From NCBI GenBank assembly GCA_949317995.1, contig OX439036.1, positions 5,697,207 through 5,761,206 of the forward strand: a DNA stretch of 64,000 bases, read 5' to 3'. The translations under genes and the position numbers were made by a program. The notes below the pieces were generated by a model. The model was not told where the DNA came from, ran no database searches, and saw only the letters and a program-made list of their open reading frames with translations. This stretch comes from Acholoe squamosa. Lineage: Eukaryota; Annelida; Polychaeta; Phyllodocida; Polynoidae. This document shows, piece by piece, positions 12,001 through 24,200 of this stretch (its first letter is position 1; each line of letters begins with the position of its first letter).

Positions 12001-15000
12001 TGTGGTGCCAGTGTCCTCATCACGGTAGTGGATGACTGCAGGGTGCAGGGTCACTGGCTCCTTCATGAAATATGTACTCTGTGGGGCATCAGGGTATGAT
12101 ACCATCCAGTTTTCTGCAAAGTCCATCTGGATGGTAACTTCCAGCAACGACATACTCGCTCGCAGCTCACGTACGATGCGGTGTTGGTTGTGAGCACGGT
12201 CGACATGGGCAGCCATGGTGAGGAACTCCAATCTAGTTTTCTTGATAAAGTCTGCCTTGGATGCAATCTCTGTACAAGGGCGGAGCTTCTTGATGGTAGT
12301 CTTCTTCTGAGTTCCATCCTTGCCTGTCAACACACACTCATAGTCCACATTCTTCCACACTTCATACTCGACAGTCTCGGAGTCCGTTCGAAATCCTCCC
12401 AGGTCATTGTCATGAACATCTCGTCTTTGAAAGAGAGACCGATGGCAGCAAGCCGGAGTGCAAAGTTCACACTCCTGTCATGTGCCGTCAGCTGAGCTGG
12501 ATTCACCAGGTCCTGTGCAGCCGCTGCAACGCGCTCCTCCATGTGTGCTACAGCAGGTTCTCCATCCGGTGCAGGCGCTGCAACGCGCTCCACCGTGTGC
12601 ACTACAGCGGGTTCAGCACCCTCCTGTGTAACGCGCTCCTCCATGGGAGCTACAGCAGGGGGTGGCCCGTTTGACTGAGCACAGGTAAGCTGTGCCTGCA
12701 ACTCCTCATTCAGTCTCTGTGCGTCAGCCAGGGCCATGGTAAGTAACCCGCGTTGGTAGTAGTGGCAGTTGGTCCTGGGTGTGTTGGTCTTCCTTGGCCA
12801 GTTCATCAGGTTTGTGGGAGTGGTCGGTGTCAGTGTGGTGGGTGGTGCTGGGGTCGTCATCATTGAAGTCTGCCCAGGCTGTGCACACGGGCTGCAAACA
12901 AATGAACAATCATTAATATCATATTATTTAACATCTGCTTTTCATCACACGCCTTAACATGCAATATTAAAAGATATCTGCCATCATAGAGGGACTGGAC
13001 TGAAACTTTCATATCAATATCATGAATTCAGATTTATATCATTCAATTGCTGGGACACAATGCAGAATTCTTAGCAGGAGCTAGGGAATGTCAAACAATT
13101 CAACATGCAAGGAAATAATTTAAGGAAACATTCAACAAGCAACTATTCTTATTGATTCTAATATTAATTCTACTCATATAATTACATTTCACTTCATCGC
13201 GTCTTTGCGAATAGTCGCTCTGTAAGTTAATAGCATCATTGAAAGTCATACATCTATACTTTTGTTCTATATCAGCAGGATCTTGGCATATGCATAATAA
13301 ATTATAGCAAGTCTATAGCTATTTCTACTTTTTTGATTAAAACATTCTTCAGAGACAAGAATTCAATATTGCTTTAAAATTTACTTATCCCAATACTTAC
13401 ACAAGGTCAGACATGAGCGCCACATTGTCTGGGGGTGGTGGGGAAGCACCGTGTGGCCTCGCTCTGTCGCTGCGCCGCTTCTGTGGGGAAGGTGCAGGCA
13501 ATGCAGCCTTTCAGACAGGTCATGACCGACCAGCCACCTCTGTCTCCTCCTCCACCACTGTCGGTGCAGCTGCCTGAGGTGTCACTGCGCCTCCCTCCTC
13601 ATCCGAGAGCAGGAGAGGGTTCTCTGGTGTATCCTACGTATATATAAGGACATACATGAATAATTGGAATATGGAGTTACTACTTTAATGTTTGTAATGA
13701 TGCACCTTGCCTATAAGGCACAACTCATGACTTTTTTCATATTTTTGTAATGATGCATTAATGCAGTACTCACTCCCTTTTCCTCCAACTCAACCCGCTG
13801 GTAGGTCGGACGGAACCGAGCGAACAGCGCCACCTTCATGGCGCCGCTGCTCTGTGGATGGCCATACGGTGTCCTCGAGGTCTTGCCCCGGCCCTTGCCC
13901 TTTGTGGAGGTTGCAGCTGCGGGTGTCTTGGGTCCAGGTGTCTTGGCTGCTGGCGTCTTGGCTGCTGGCGTCTTGGCTGCTGGCGTCTTGGCTGCTGGCG
14001 TCTTGGCTGCAGGCTTCGGCTTGGGCGCAGGTGTAACCTATTTATAAAAATATAGCTCTTTCATACCTTGGAAGGCTTCATCTTAGTCCAGGCGGGTGGG
14101 GGAACACCGTCTTTCTCTGCCTTCGCGATGGCCCGCCTCTTCTGGACACCGAAGACGTTCATCCTCTTCTACCGGGACTTGTCTTCCTCACTTCTCAGTG
14201 CATCGCACTTCTTCTTACTGTCAGCTTCATTTTCCTTCTTCTTGAACGTGTCCTCCCCCAACTCCTGTCGCAGCCTGTCAAGGTAGTCGGACTGGGCTTC
14301 GGCCCCACTGACCAGGCTAACATCCTCCTTGCGTCTATGGCGCGGCATGCTTGAACACTGGAAAGAAGGGGTATAAATTAACTGTAAATATTGTCAAATT
14401 TATGCCTAAAAGTAGGTGTAATACTTAAGTTTAACGAGTATTTATCATACCAGAGGACCCTACAATAAAAACAGCAAGGGAATACACTTCAGGGGAGTGA
14501 AATGTGGTCCATACAGAATAAACTATGTGAAAAAGGCCCCTACCAAAATCCAAGTGAAATTTAAGTTTTAATAAATGACTCAATGACCATTCTATATTAA
14601 AAGGGTACTGTGGGGGCACATTTTGGCAAATTTTGGAGGGCCTGAGTGCAGCAGAAGTACCAAATCTTAACTAATTAGCGTTATTGTTGAGGAGCGTGAT
14701 GAAACAAAATTATTCTAAAAATCATATAAATTCTTGCCAAACCCACATATTTTTAAGTTAGGATATTAGCCAACAGCCCCAAATGACATATTAACACCAA
14801 AGAATTAGAAGTTTGTCGAAAATGAGTACACATGAGCTACTTTCAAGTTCTCGTTAAGGCCCGTGATGTATCGCTACAAGAATATCATATCATGGCCACT
14901 GTGCCAATATAACCAAATCTAGCAGCATGTTAATAGGATATAACAATGAGAAACACATGTAGGAGGTATCACAATGCCATAAAAGTGTGTAAATACTGAA

Positions 15001-17771
15001 TGAAAAGCTATAAAATTGATCGGAATTGATTGAAAACATGGGCGGGGGTGCTGTAAAGAATGCTTTGCAGCTTGTGAGGAAAGCCAGAATGGCCAGGGGT
15101 TGACAAAAAGTGCATAACATTAAAGCCCAGACCTTATTCTATCACATTAACCTCAAATACACATAAATTTGGGAATATTTTGGGAGCTACGGGGCCAGAT
15201 ATGGTTTCATCACACGCATTACAAGATATATCACGCGCCTTAACAATATTGTTTTCCCGTACCCCAGCGCTTTAAAAATGGCGTACCGGCTTGGATTATT
15301 GCCCGGGTCGATTGTTAGGGATGTATTCTTCGATATTTACACACTTTCGGTACACAAAAAGCACATCAAATGAGTCAATCGGCATTTATAATCAACATTT
15401 CATCAAATTTGGATCAATATCACTCACCTTTTGGTCAATATCTGACAAATTTGCTGAGAAAAACTGCTGAATATGGTTCAACAAACAACAGAGACACTCA
15501 TTTCTTGTTTCCGGTGAAAAACCCGGATGTAGCTGGTTCCAGTTGGACTGCAGAAGGTGTTTTTCTTTCCCGCCTGAAATTTCGCGCCGAACCATCACGC
15601 GCCTTAACACAGACAAGATACTCTGGGTTTGGGCAACCAGGCCACGTAGAGACGCAATTTTTTTTTTTAAAATGACACCTCACCAATAGATACACACTGT
15701 ATGATAGTTGAAATGACCCCAAAATGATTTATATTGGCTGCACAGAGGAAAGTGTTGCTTCAGGGGGTGTGGGCAGTACTGACTTGAAAATTACTTGAAT
15801 GTGTATTGCGCATACGGGGTAGTACGTAGGCCGTATATAGACCCATTTGATCCTGATAAATAATAAGCTTGAGGATTAAATATTTATAACTCATCTAATG
15901 CCATAAACGATTAATCACGCGCCTTAACACCGCTGTTTTTAAGTAATACATACCAATATGGTAAAAAATCTACAAGACATAACTCCTCCAAACCACATGG
16001 AAATGTAAGATAGGACCCCCCTCTAAGGATTAGATGATATTATAATGGTTTGTAACTATTGGGATTAATAATATAGGGTCTTGAATAAGGGGAAAATTGA
16101 AAAAAAGCAAATTTTGGGCCATTTTCCAACTTCGGGACACCATAGCTAAACAAATATTGGTCGGACATATGCAAATTTGCCCTCTTTTTGAAGCCATACA
16201 TGTTTTCATTCAAATGAGACCATAAAAAGGAAGAATGGTTGAACAATTTTTATTCTGAAGCCACATGTATCCAAAAAGGGCCCAAAAATCCAAAGTTGGG
16301 GCAGTTCACAGTAATCACCCATATACCATGGAGCATATGAATGAGACATGAGCAGTTAATTTCAAAAGACAGACCCAGCATTTGTAAATTTACACCTAAA
16401 TCATTTAATGAAATGTTTTTGCTATTTGAAAAATATTAAGAGCTATTTTTGGCTAGGGCCACCCTATACTGACTTTGCAGGATTTGTTGCAAAAATTACT
16501 GCTAAATTCCTCAGAGACAGATTGTACCAATCTGATAAATGTTATTAGTTATTACTGCTGGTTAACAGCTTTAGCAATTCCTGTCCCCTTTAGACGACAT
16601 TCCACAACCTACCTGAAGTAATGTTACTCACCTGGATAAAGAGTTTCCTGTGTAAAATGTTAAAGATTTTCTTTGGGTTACCTGATGCATCAGAAACAGG
16701 GGCGACATGTATATTTCAGACATTGCTGATCAGACATGTGCCTTCTTCACCAAGATACCAGGTGGTGTACCTGTGGATGCAATAGCTGAAACTTCTTATA
16801 CACAGGAGGTGCAGTCAGCTTTAAAATGTGCTCGGAGGTGGGTAGTGTAGCTTTTATAGTCACTGTGCATCAATTTGCTGGTCTAGTGAGAAATATTATA
16901 AAAAGAGTTTCCTATCTTCATCAATTCATTTTTTTTTTCAATTTCAAATAACTTTGTCATATTATTGTGCCAGTAAGTAATTGATTGACATAGGACTTGG
17001 CCTCATTGGTTCAGTTTTATTACCCCTTCCTCTTACAGCTTTAATATTTAAGATACAGCTGGATATAACATTTACCTGTTTTATGTCCTGAGTGGAATAA
17101 CCAAAGAATCAGTCCAGATTTGAAAAATAAATTCATTGAATTGCTTGATTTTGAGTGATTTATTCCTGTTCTATGACATATTATCCTCACTTCTTATGGA
17201 CACCCTGAATTTAGGCAGACTCTATAAGGTTTGGCAGGCACTAATCCCTGCATTTATGCCAAAACTTATTTCGGTCGAGTCTTTTCAAATCAGATAGCCA
17301 TAATGACTGTCCACTATTTGTTAATAGAGAACTCTCTGAACACTTGCACATTGTCCTGACCCTTAATGTGAAAATCCATTCATAGGTTAGATATCCCAGA
17401 CCTTGGTAGGCATGTTGAAGATAAATATCAAATGGTGGTTTATATAAGACCTGTGTACCTTGGCTAGGTTTTTAGCCTTTTAGCAACAATGCATCTATTG
17501 ATCCTCCCACTCCATATATTCCAGGTGTAACAATGCTGGCTTGGATAGATCGTTTTATAACCATGGATAAGCAGTACTCGTGCTGGCTTATTCATCTATT
17601 ATTGCCTAAATATGCTCCTTCCCCTCCAGGTGTCTGCAGGATGTCCAATGTGTGCACTTCATCATGAGTGAAGATGGAGGTAATCACCTCTGTGAGACCT
17701 ACAGCTCCTTGTACAGATCGCGAACCACTATTCCAAAAAGTGACAATTACCAGAAGGTTGTCATGGTATAG
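9002..17771 (+). CDS. Secreted C-type lectin with PAN-like module, copy B (5 exons)
   Basis: Exons are 9002-9059, 9329-9494, 9753-9952, 16720-16837 and 17630-17771, with GT/AG ends and compatible phases 1-2-1-2. Exon 1 is a signal peptide (MRHLLLVVNVLIWISLSAAG). Exons 2-3 form a long-form CTLD: CSHLSEYIAYRTSC, then the AESHCVADGGHLASIHSSEE core, WIGL, WSDGT, W-D-D and the last cysteines ending YMCRI. The usual sugar-binding Glu-Pro-Asn triplet is replaced by Asn-Pro-Asp, so classical mannose-type binding is doubtful. Exons 4-5 give a FTKIPGG segment and a cysteine cluster (CARRCLQDVQCVHF ... CETY) like a PAN/apple domain, ending at TAG. The protein should be about 220 residues, secreted and monomodular. 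Intron 3 is swollen by a 6.3-kb transposon starting 32 bp after the donor. Without it the intron would be about 430 bp, as in copy C. Confidence 0.8.
10172..11015 (+). repeat. Left cluster of 15-bp atcacgcgccttaac motifs
   Basis: Copies lie at 10172-10186 (one or two changes), 10537-10551 (consensus) and 11001-11015 (one change), all in the same orientation. With the right-hand cluster they are candidate transposase-binding sites inside the element. Confidence 0.6.
10621..10773. repeat. 30-bp direct repeat around a 93-bp insert
   Basis: The 30 bases at 10621-10650 (cagagctactagacccttt...) recur identically at 10744-10773. The 93 bp between them contain a piece (10659-10705) matching, in inverse, the hairpin at 27072-27160, plus an inverted ctcccccgagggc / gcccgagggggag pair. 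This could be an insertion with an unusually long target duplication or a local tandem duplication. Confidence 0.6.
12944..12958 (+). repeat. 15-bp element motif, central copy
   Basis: atcacacgccttaac, one mismatch to the consensus motif found near both ends of the transposon. It lies just upstream of the last transposase exon. Confidence 0.5.
13935..14015. repeat. 15-bp tandem repeat coding Lys-Thr-Pro-Ala-Ala
   Basis: The unit gtcttggctgctggc is repeated about five times. On the minus strand each unit reads KTPAA, giving a histone-H1-like basic/Pro-Ala tail in the N-terminal part of the transposase-like protein. The 15-bp period keeps the frame. Confidence 0.85.
14853..15928. repeat. Right cluster of 15-bp atcacgcgccttaac motifs
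   Basis: Copies lie at 14853-14867 (inverted), 15209-15222 (diverged), 15230-15244, 15594-15608 and 15914-15928. The last three are exact to the consensus. Their density rises toward the right end of the 6.3-kb element. Confidence 0.6.
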
Positions 17772-18505
17772 GTGACTAGCTGTGCACTAACCAATTCTGT
17801 CCTTGACTTGTTGACCTCCAGGAAATATGACATTGGTATTGACTGCTAAGGCATGGCAGCCCTGTGAACAATTGTGATGTTGTAAATTCACTCTACTCCG
17901 TTTGTTCTGAAGGACTGTGGTGCTCTCTGTCAGAGTGTTGTACCAATAATGTTACTGATACAGCTTGGATGAGTTCACCTTGATGCATGGTTTTATATCA
18001 AATCTTGGTGTAGGTATAGGACAAAATAATTCTGAATGATGGAAAGTACTAATTCTGGAGAGGAGTAAGAGGCTTCAATATGTTTCAATCCTTTCATTTT
18101 GATATTAAAGTTTGTGTGATTAGGCTGCACTCCAACTTGCATAGTTTTCATTTTCTTTTTTTCATAATTTAAACTAGGGGTTTACTACCTATTTGTTGAA
18201 ATAATAATTAATGCAACTTAATTTTAAAAGATAATAGTTCTGTTGATGAATGCTGTCTCATGATTTGAGAAGCAACACATCTTTATTCTATATTGGGTTT
18301 ATAAGTATTATATACAGCTAGGGCAGTAAGAAGAACCTTTCTGAAATAAAAAAAAATACTTAGCATCAATAGAGCTTGTGACTATGGCAACTATGCATGT
18401 TTTTTCAGCTTTATGCAATAAAGTTCGGGACTAATTATATCCTACTCAAAATGTAGTTGTCTGAGCTTCTAGTTGACTAGTAGGTTCCCTTAGGCCTAAA
18501 AAAAA
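17772..18505. other. 3' flank of copy B
   Basis: Probable 3' UTR and flank. An AATAAA-containing A-rich run lies near 18342-18355. No coding was recognised. Confidence 0.35.
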
Positions 18506-18754
18506 TTGTGTTCAGGTATCCTGACCTACCTTAATTTTTTGGCCCGGCCCTAATTTTTTTTAGATTTCTTTTTAGAAATCTTTGGTACATATAACCAACA
18601 TTTTTATAGTTTTTGTTAAGTTGGTTAATTTTTTAACTATGTTTAATATCACTTTGGCAGTTTTCGGCATCCAGGAACTTAAAAGAAAATCTAAAAAAAA
18701 AAAAAAATCTGACCTACCTACCCTAATCTTTTGGGCTATGTTACCTGAACACAA
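18506..18754. mobile_element. MITE with ttgtgttcaggta termini
   Basis: The 13-bp ends are exact inverses (18506-18518 and 18742-18754). The inner parts are also partly inverted (gacctacc near 18524 with a ctaattttttt run, and aaaaaaatctgacctacc near 18705). About 249 bp, AT-rich, no coding: a short non-autonomous TIR element. Confidence 0.65.
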
Positions 18755-18759
18755 GCTTT

Positions 18760-20949
18760 TTTTTATGCCTTACATGATTTCTAGGATTAACTCACAGAGG
18801 AGATAAACTGAAGACAATCTATTAACTACCAAGTCAATGTCCTTTCAAGATCCTGAAATGTGAAGCTTTGTGTCACATCTTTGGACTTAGTCTAGTATTT
18901 TCAGTGACCAATGTAAACATACATGATTGTAATTGAACTTAAAGTGCTCTCTCCTCAATATTGATTCCAGATTGTGTAAATATATAAAAAAAAAAAAATG
19001 GGAAAAATAAAAAAAAAATCAAAAAAAAATCAGGAGTTTTAGAAAATTTTGTTAATATTGAGTTATTTTCGACTTCATTTTAGGTGCCTATAATTCTAGA
19101 ATCATCTTGCATGAAATAGATATTGAATTTGGTGACTAATCAATGAAATAATTGCATTTTCGCAAGTGTTGTCACAACAATCACTCGGGCTGCATCAAAT
19201 ATGGCTGCATTCATACCAATTTATGATGTGAACTACAAACCTTGCAAATAATTGACCATCATATTCGTATTCTACAACTCTTTTTACATAACATCCATGG
19301 AAGAATAAAACTACAACTAAGGCCACAAAACTGCTCAACTAGTATAGTGACAGATATATGTGTACGCAGCAATGTCTCGGATGCCCATCCCTATACTATA
19401 AATAAAGTCTGAGCTGCTGATTCATTAATGTGTCATGCCCATTGGTCGGCATAATGCATGAATACAGCCCTGGTGAGTAATTTTTTTGAAAAAGTTTATT
19501 GACCAAAGCTCATGTACAAGTAACACAATCTTCTGCAATAGTCAGGACAAGAAAAGTGAACAAGATACAACAAATAGTTAAATAGAGGTAATCACTATCC
19601 TAGAGAGTTTGTAATTTGTCGTTAGATTATATAGTGTCTTGTAATCAAGTCCAGGGCAAAATCTGTATTCTACTAACCATGATATATACGTTATATTCAA
19701 GGAGTGGATCCTACTCAGTTTTCGCAAGAGTATTCAAATCTGCTTGGGGCCATTTTGTATTTTGCATGTTAAGGCCCCTAATTTGCATATTTAATTAAAT
19801 AGGCAACATTACCTCATTAAGCCTCAGAAGGATATCTAACATGACTTCAATTATTCCAAAATGGTTAGATTTCAATGAAATATGTTCTTGTAATAATATT
19901 TTACCATTTTGGAATTTTACAGCTCAGCCTAATTTGCATAATTTATGCAAAACGTTAAATTATTAGGTATTTTCATTTTTATTATGATAAATTCTGAAAA
20001 AAAAATGAAATCATGGGAATAAATCAGTGAAACTTGACAGATGCATGATTTATAATTAGTAGAATCATGTCTCACTGCCACTATATTGGTACATCATGAT
20101 GAACAATGGGCATAATGCACTCCTGCATCAGCTGCCTTTAATGGGTTTAGGTTGTGTGGTAACACCTTAATGCACTGTATTTATTGGTCACTATGATACA
20201 TATATGTGTTGACTAGTAACTCATATTAGGCTGTTGTGTAGGGCAAACCTATATATCATATATATAATTGCCATTGATCATTGATCTTTAAGTGCTCTTT
20301 TGTTAGCAGCAATGGCAGATTGTGTACACATGATCAACATAGGTCTCTGGGCAGAATGTCACAGAATTCCTATGAAATGAGAAGTAGAGCTAACCTTATA
20401 TTTGAATATATTGGATGTCTACTTTTAAGAGGCTATTAACTTTGTACGGACCCTTTCGTAATCAACATCCATTAAGACAACCCACCATGGTCAATCTATC
20501 ATAATGATACATATGGTGCATCCCCTCTTGGGAGAACCAATATCAGGATCAACATGATAAAAGACATGCCCATCATGGGGTGTGCAGGCACACCTTATCA
20601 GATCAGCATAGGCTTCTAAATATCAAAAGTCCAAAGTTGTTTCATTTTAAATTTTTCTAGCAGGTTTTTTTAAGTCTGGGTGCGTCTTATATGCAGGGTA
20701 TTAAGGTACTCCCACTGAGTGCAAACCTGCCATTGATTGTAAAGTGTTCTCTCCATAACAGTCAATCATATTGTTTATGCATGATATCAAAAGGGGGTCT
20801 GGACTGAATGGCACTAATGCTGGAACTCTCCTATATTTGAATGTGCTGTTACAACTGCAATTATGACGTCTAGTTCCCTAGTATGCATGCATTCTATTGA
20901 ATTCCTAAGTTAGGCCTGACTAAAGCCAGGAAATGATCAGTATGCATAA
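18760..20949. other. AT-rich intergenic sequence between copies B and C
   Basis: No exon was recognised. It holds the partner of the repeat near 730-785 (inverted, at about 18895-18985), A-rich runs near 18985-19030, dispersed catgcccattgg / atgcatgaatacag words near 19436-19470 and 20090-20130, and a fragment near 20680-20705 resembling the inner end of the MITE at 49107-49401. Confidence 0.35.
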
Positions 20950-21149
20950 NNNNNNNNNNNNNNNNNNNNNNNNNNNNNNNNNNNNNNNNNNNNNNNNNNN
21001 NNNNNNNNNNNNNNNNNNNNNNNNNNNNNNNNNNNNNNNNNNNNNNNNNNNNNNNNNNNNNNNNNNNNNNNNNNNNNNNNNNNNNNNNNNNNNNNNNNNN
21101 NNNNNNNNNNNNNNNNNNNNNNNNNNNNNNNNNNNNNNNNNNNNNNNNN
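20950..21149. other. Assembly gap (200 N)
   Basis: Exactly 200 N bases, the typical placeholder for a scaffold gap of unknown size. It lies about 90 bp upstream of the copy C start codon, so the copy C promoter is not visible. Confidence 0.98.
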
Positions 21150-21236
21150 CATATACACCTGTGTATCCATCTTCACCCTTTGTCGAGCGCTTTTTCACTG
21201 TTAGATTTCTACCGAAGACCTATAGAACTATGAGAG

Positions 21237-24200
21237 ATGGGGCACCTACTCCTTTTTGTATGTGTAATATTTTTGGCATCATCGTCAACAGCTGGTAAGT
21301 GATGGGCTTCTTTTAGTTGCTTTTTTCATTCAAACATTGTGAAGTTGCTATTGTTGTATAGATATGTCAATTATTTTAGATTACAATGCAACATTGCTTT
21401 GATAACCATTTTTGAGACCTTTTCCATTGTTTTTGACATTAAAGATCTAATTGACCGGGCTTCCCTAGCCCACTTAAAAGGGTCTATTTCTCCTCTTTCC
21501 TATCCCCTCAGGATGTGTGTGGTGCAAATAAGTGCGGGCACTGACACATTCCTCTGTGAAATTGTGTAATATAGTTCTCACCATGAATATGACCTTAGCT
21601 GTCGAAATGGCGTTAAACATCTATTACTCACTCACTCTAATTGACCTTTTCCATCTCTCAGGAAATATTTTCATGAGTAGCAAAATGTTACAATCCACCA
21701 TATCTAAGAACTCTCCCTGGCTACTGCTTAAAGCAACTCAAGTTATCTTTGCACTGATATTCCTAAAATGGATAGGAAAAAATTTAGATTGATTTTATTT
21801 TCTTTTTTTTTCTAAGATATCTGCTCTCATCTCTCTGGATATACCATTCATGGGAGATCCTGCTTCAAGTTTTACTTAGATAGAGTTATATGGGCAGACG
21901 CTGAGGCATCCTGTGTGGCAGATGGAGGTCACCTAGCCAGCATCCACAGCAGTGAGGAACAGGCATTTGTCGCTGGGCTTGCGTAAGTATCTACCTTTTG
22001 AAATGCTTATTGATAGCTAATCTGTCAGCATCCATAGCAGTGTGGAACAGTACTTTGTAGTTCACTTTGCATAAGTATCCACTTTTTAAATGATCATTGA
22101 TATTTAAAATAATACATTGGTTTCTAAACTGAAGTTATAAAGAAAAGGAAATAGCATATTATTCCATGAAGTATGCAAAGACTGCTACTTAGGGTGTTCC
22201 ATTCTCAACTCTGTGATGGCAAAATCCTTGCCCATTGTTATTTTCACAGAGATTCCTTGAAACGCCATACTTTCAGCAAGGGTTTCCTGTAGAAAAAACA
22301 CAGGTTGACTGTAATACAATTACAGTCATTCAGAGTTCAGTTTTACGCGGGTCCTTGGTCAGGTTCAGGACTAACCTGTTTCTTAGTACACCCTAAGATT
22401 GTGTGATAGTCCCTGGATCATGGTGTGTACTAAGAGCAGCTCAGTACCCTTGTTTATCTTCAAATTTCTCTTAGTTTCTTATCAAAGTACATAATTTTGA
22501 TGTCACCATATGTAGAAAAGGTCTATATTTTAAATATACACCTTTTTACAGGAATAAAATCGGAATATTTTCTGAGAAATGGCTATATTTACAATCTTCC
22601 CCTTAGTCTTGCTATATTAAATTTTTTTTTTGTTTAATTGGCTGATAGACATGAACCCACAAGATTAAGGAACAGACAAATGCCTACAAACTGATGTTTT
22701 CATTTGAGCTAAGTGCTGTTTAATAAGGGAGTAAATGTATCATTTAATGTAAATTTAAGTACCAAATAATGGAGTGGTTTCATCATCCTACCTTTGACCC
22801 CAATAATGTATGCACAGGTAGGTGTCATGGTCCAGTGACCAGGGCTCTGATTGGCCCATACACCTGTGGAGGTGAGTGTCATGGTCCAGTGCACACACAA
22901 GGGTACTTAGATACCAATACATCCTATGACTGTGCATGGTATCAGAATCCTAGTACAGACTTAAATCAGACTGTTGAACTATGATCCTGGTGTGTCCCAA
23001 CAAGATAGTCCCATCCCTAACCTGTTGGTGGATTCAACAGTTATTTCTTTGCAGTGTAGGATCTTTCTGTTTTTTTTTTTGTAATAAGGAATGCAAATGA
23101 TGCTGGACCTTGGATAGGACTGACTGGCACCCTTCTCACCATGACCTGGTCTGATGGCACAGACTTGGACTATGAGAACTGGTTTAGAAATGAGCCTAAT
23201 GAGATCGGTGACAGCTGTACTAAATTGAAATATTACAGTGGACAAAAATGGCAAGACAAATCTTGCTCTGGTCTCTGCACATACATATGTCGCATTGGTG
23301 AGTAAACAATAAAGTAACATATCTTCATTCAATGTAGAATTAGGTCCTGATTCACAGTGGTTGATAAGTCTCAGGATCAGTACAAGCACTGTCTGTTGGT
23401 AAACATATAGACAGAGTTAAACGATGACTTGACTGTTTCTTTGTGAGTCGGTATGGGCTGTTTCTCACGACGACGAAAGCCAAGTGTCAGACACACCCAC
23501 CATTGAAGACATTGGTCATGTTCATTTCATGTAACTATGAAAAGGGATCTATCAACAAAAATTTTCGAAGGGGTCAGAAACTTTCTAATGATATCACAGT
23601 GGAGAGTGGGGCCAGGGGGAATGCCTAGGAGGTGTTTCTTGAGGGGAATGAGCTTCACTATGCTTACCTGGAGAGACTGGCATTCTCCACCTGAAATAAG
23701 AGTACTTTCTAAATCTACATATTTCAGATAACAGTGTGGATCAGAGACAAGCCATGTTCAGCAAGATACCAGGTGGTGTACCTGTGGATGCAGCTGTTGT
23801 ACCTTCATCTAGTCACATGGTTGTCTCAGTGTTTGGGTGTATTCGGAGGTATGTTTGTCAAACAGAAGCGTCTGAATTGACCGAACAAAGTCAACTGGTA
23901 CATGACTGCATCATGCCCATTGGCCCTCATAATGCATGAATATAAGCCGGTTGTGTTACTTGTCAAGGCTACAAGCATGCATCATGCCAACCCTACAGGA
24001 GGCCATTTCTTAACAGCCTATGACTACACCCTTCAAGTCGTACCGAAATCCCCATAGGAATAGCATTGGCTTTTTGTAGTCGTAAGGCTGTGAGTGATTG
24101 TAGTACCTTAAGAAATGGCCTCCTGACTTGAAACATCCCTGGAAGGTTGGCATGACCAACAAAATAAGCACTAAGACTTTAAATGGTTAGTTGTGTTCAG

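Larger units (their letters stand above)
10998..14349 (-). pseudogene. Decayed transposase-like gene of the 6.3-kb element
   Basis: Minus-strand coding pieces run from a Met at 14349 to a stop near 10998. The N-terminal exon (about 14349-14064, basic and Lys-rich) has an in-frame TAG. A second exon (about 14036-13770) carries five KTPAA units. A third (about 13641-13400) has two in-frame TGA codons. A long last exon (about 12897-10998) changes frame near 12395 and again near 11650. The conserved-looking core contains QMDFAENW, then VHYASDSPSSQYRN, then EAGHGKGPCDGVG about 40 residues later. Such spaced acidic motifs plus an HGKGxxDGxG signature suggest a DDE-type catalytic core, but I cannot name the family with certainty. 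The splice joins V|V between exons 3 and 4 are phase-compatible. The disablements mean this copy is inactive. Confidence 0.6.
9985..16320. mobile_element. 6.3-kb DNA transposon in intron 3 of copy B
   Basis: Terminal inverted repeats begin gggtgattactgtgaactgc at 9985 and end with the exact inverse at 16320. They match for about 24 bp and continue imperfectly (ccccacctttgg versus ccaaagttgggg). The flanks are atat on both sides (9981-9984, 16321-16324), consistent with a 4-bp target duplication, though low complexity. The interior carries one minus-strand transposase-like gene with decay and nine copies of a 15-bp atcacgcgccttaac-type motif spread over the element. A GGG-starting TIR with 4-bp duplication would suit Sola-like elements, but this family assignment is inference only. 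Confidence 0.8.
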
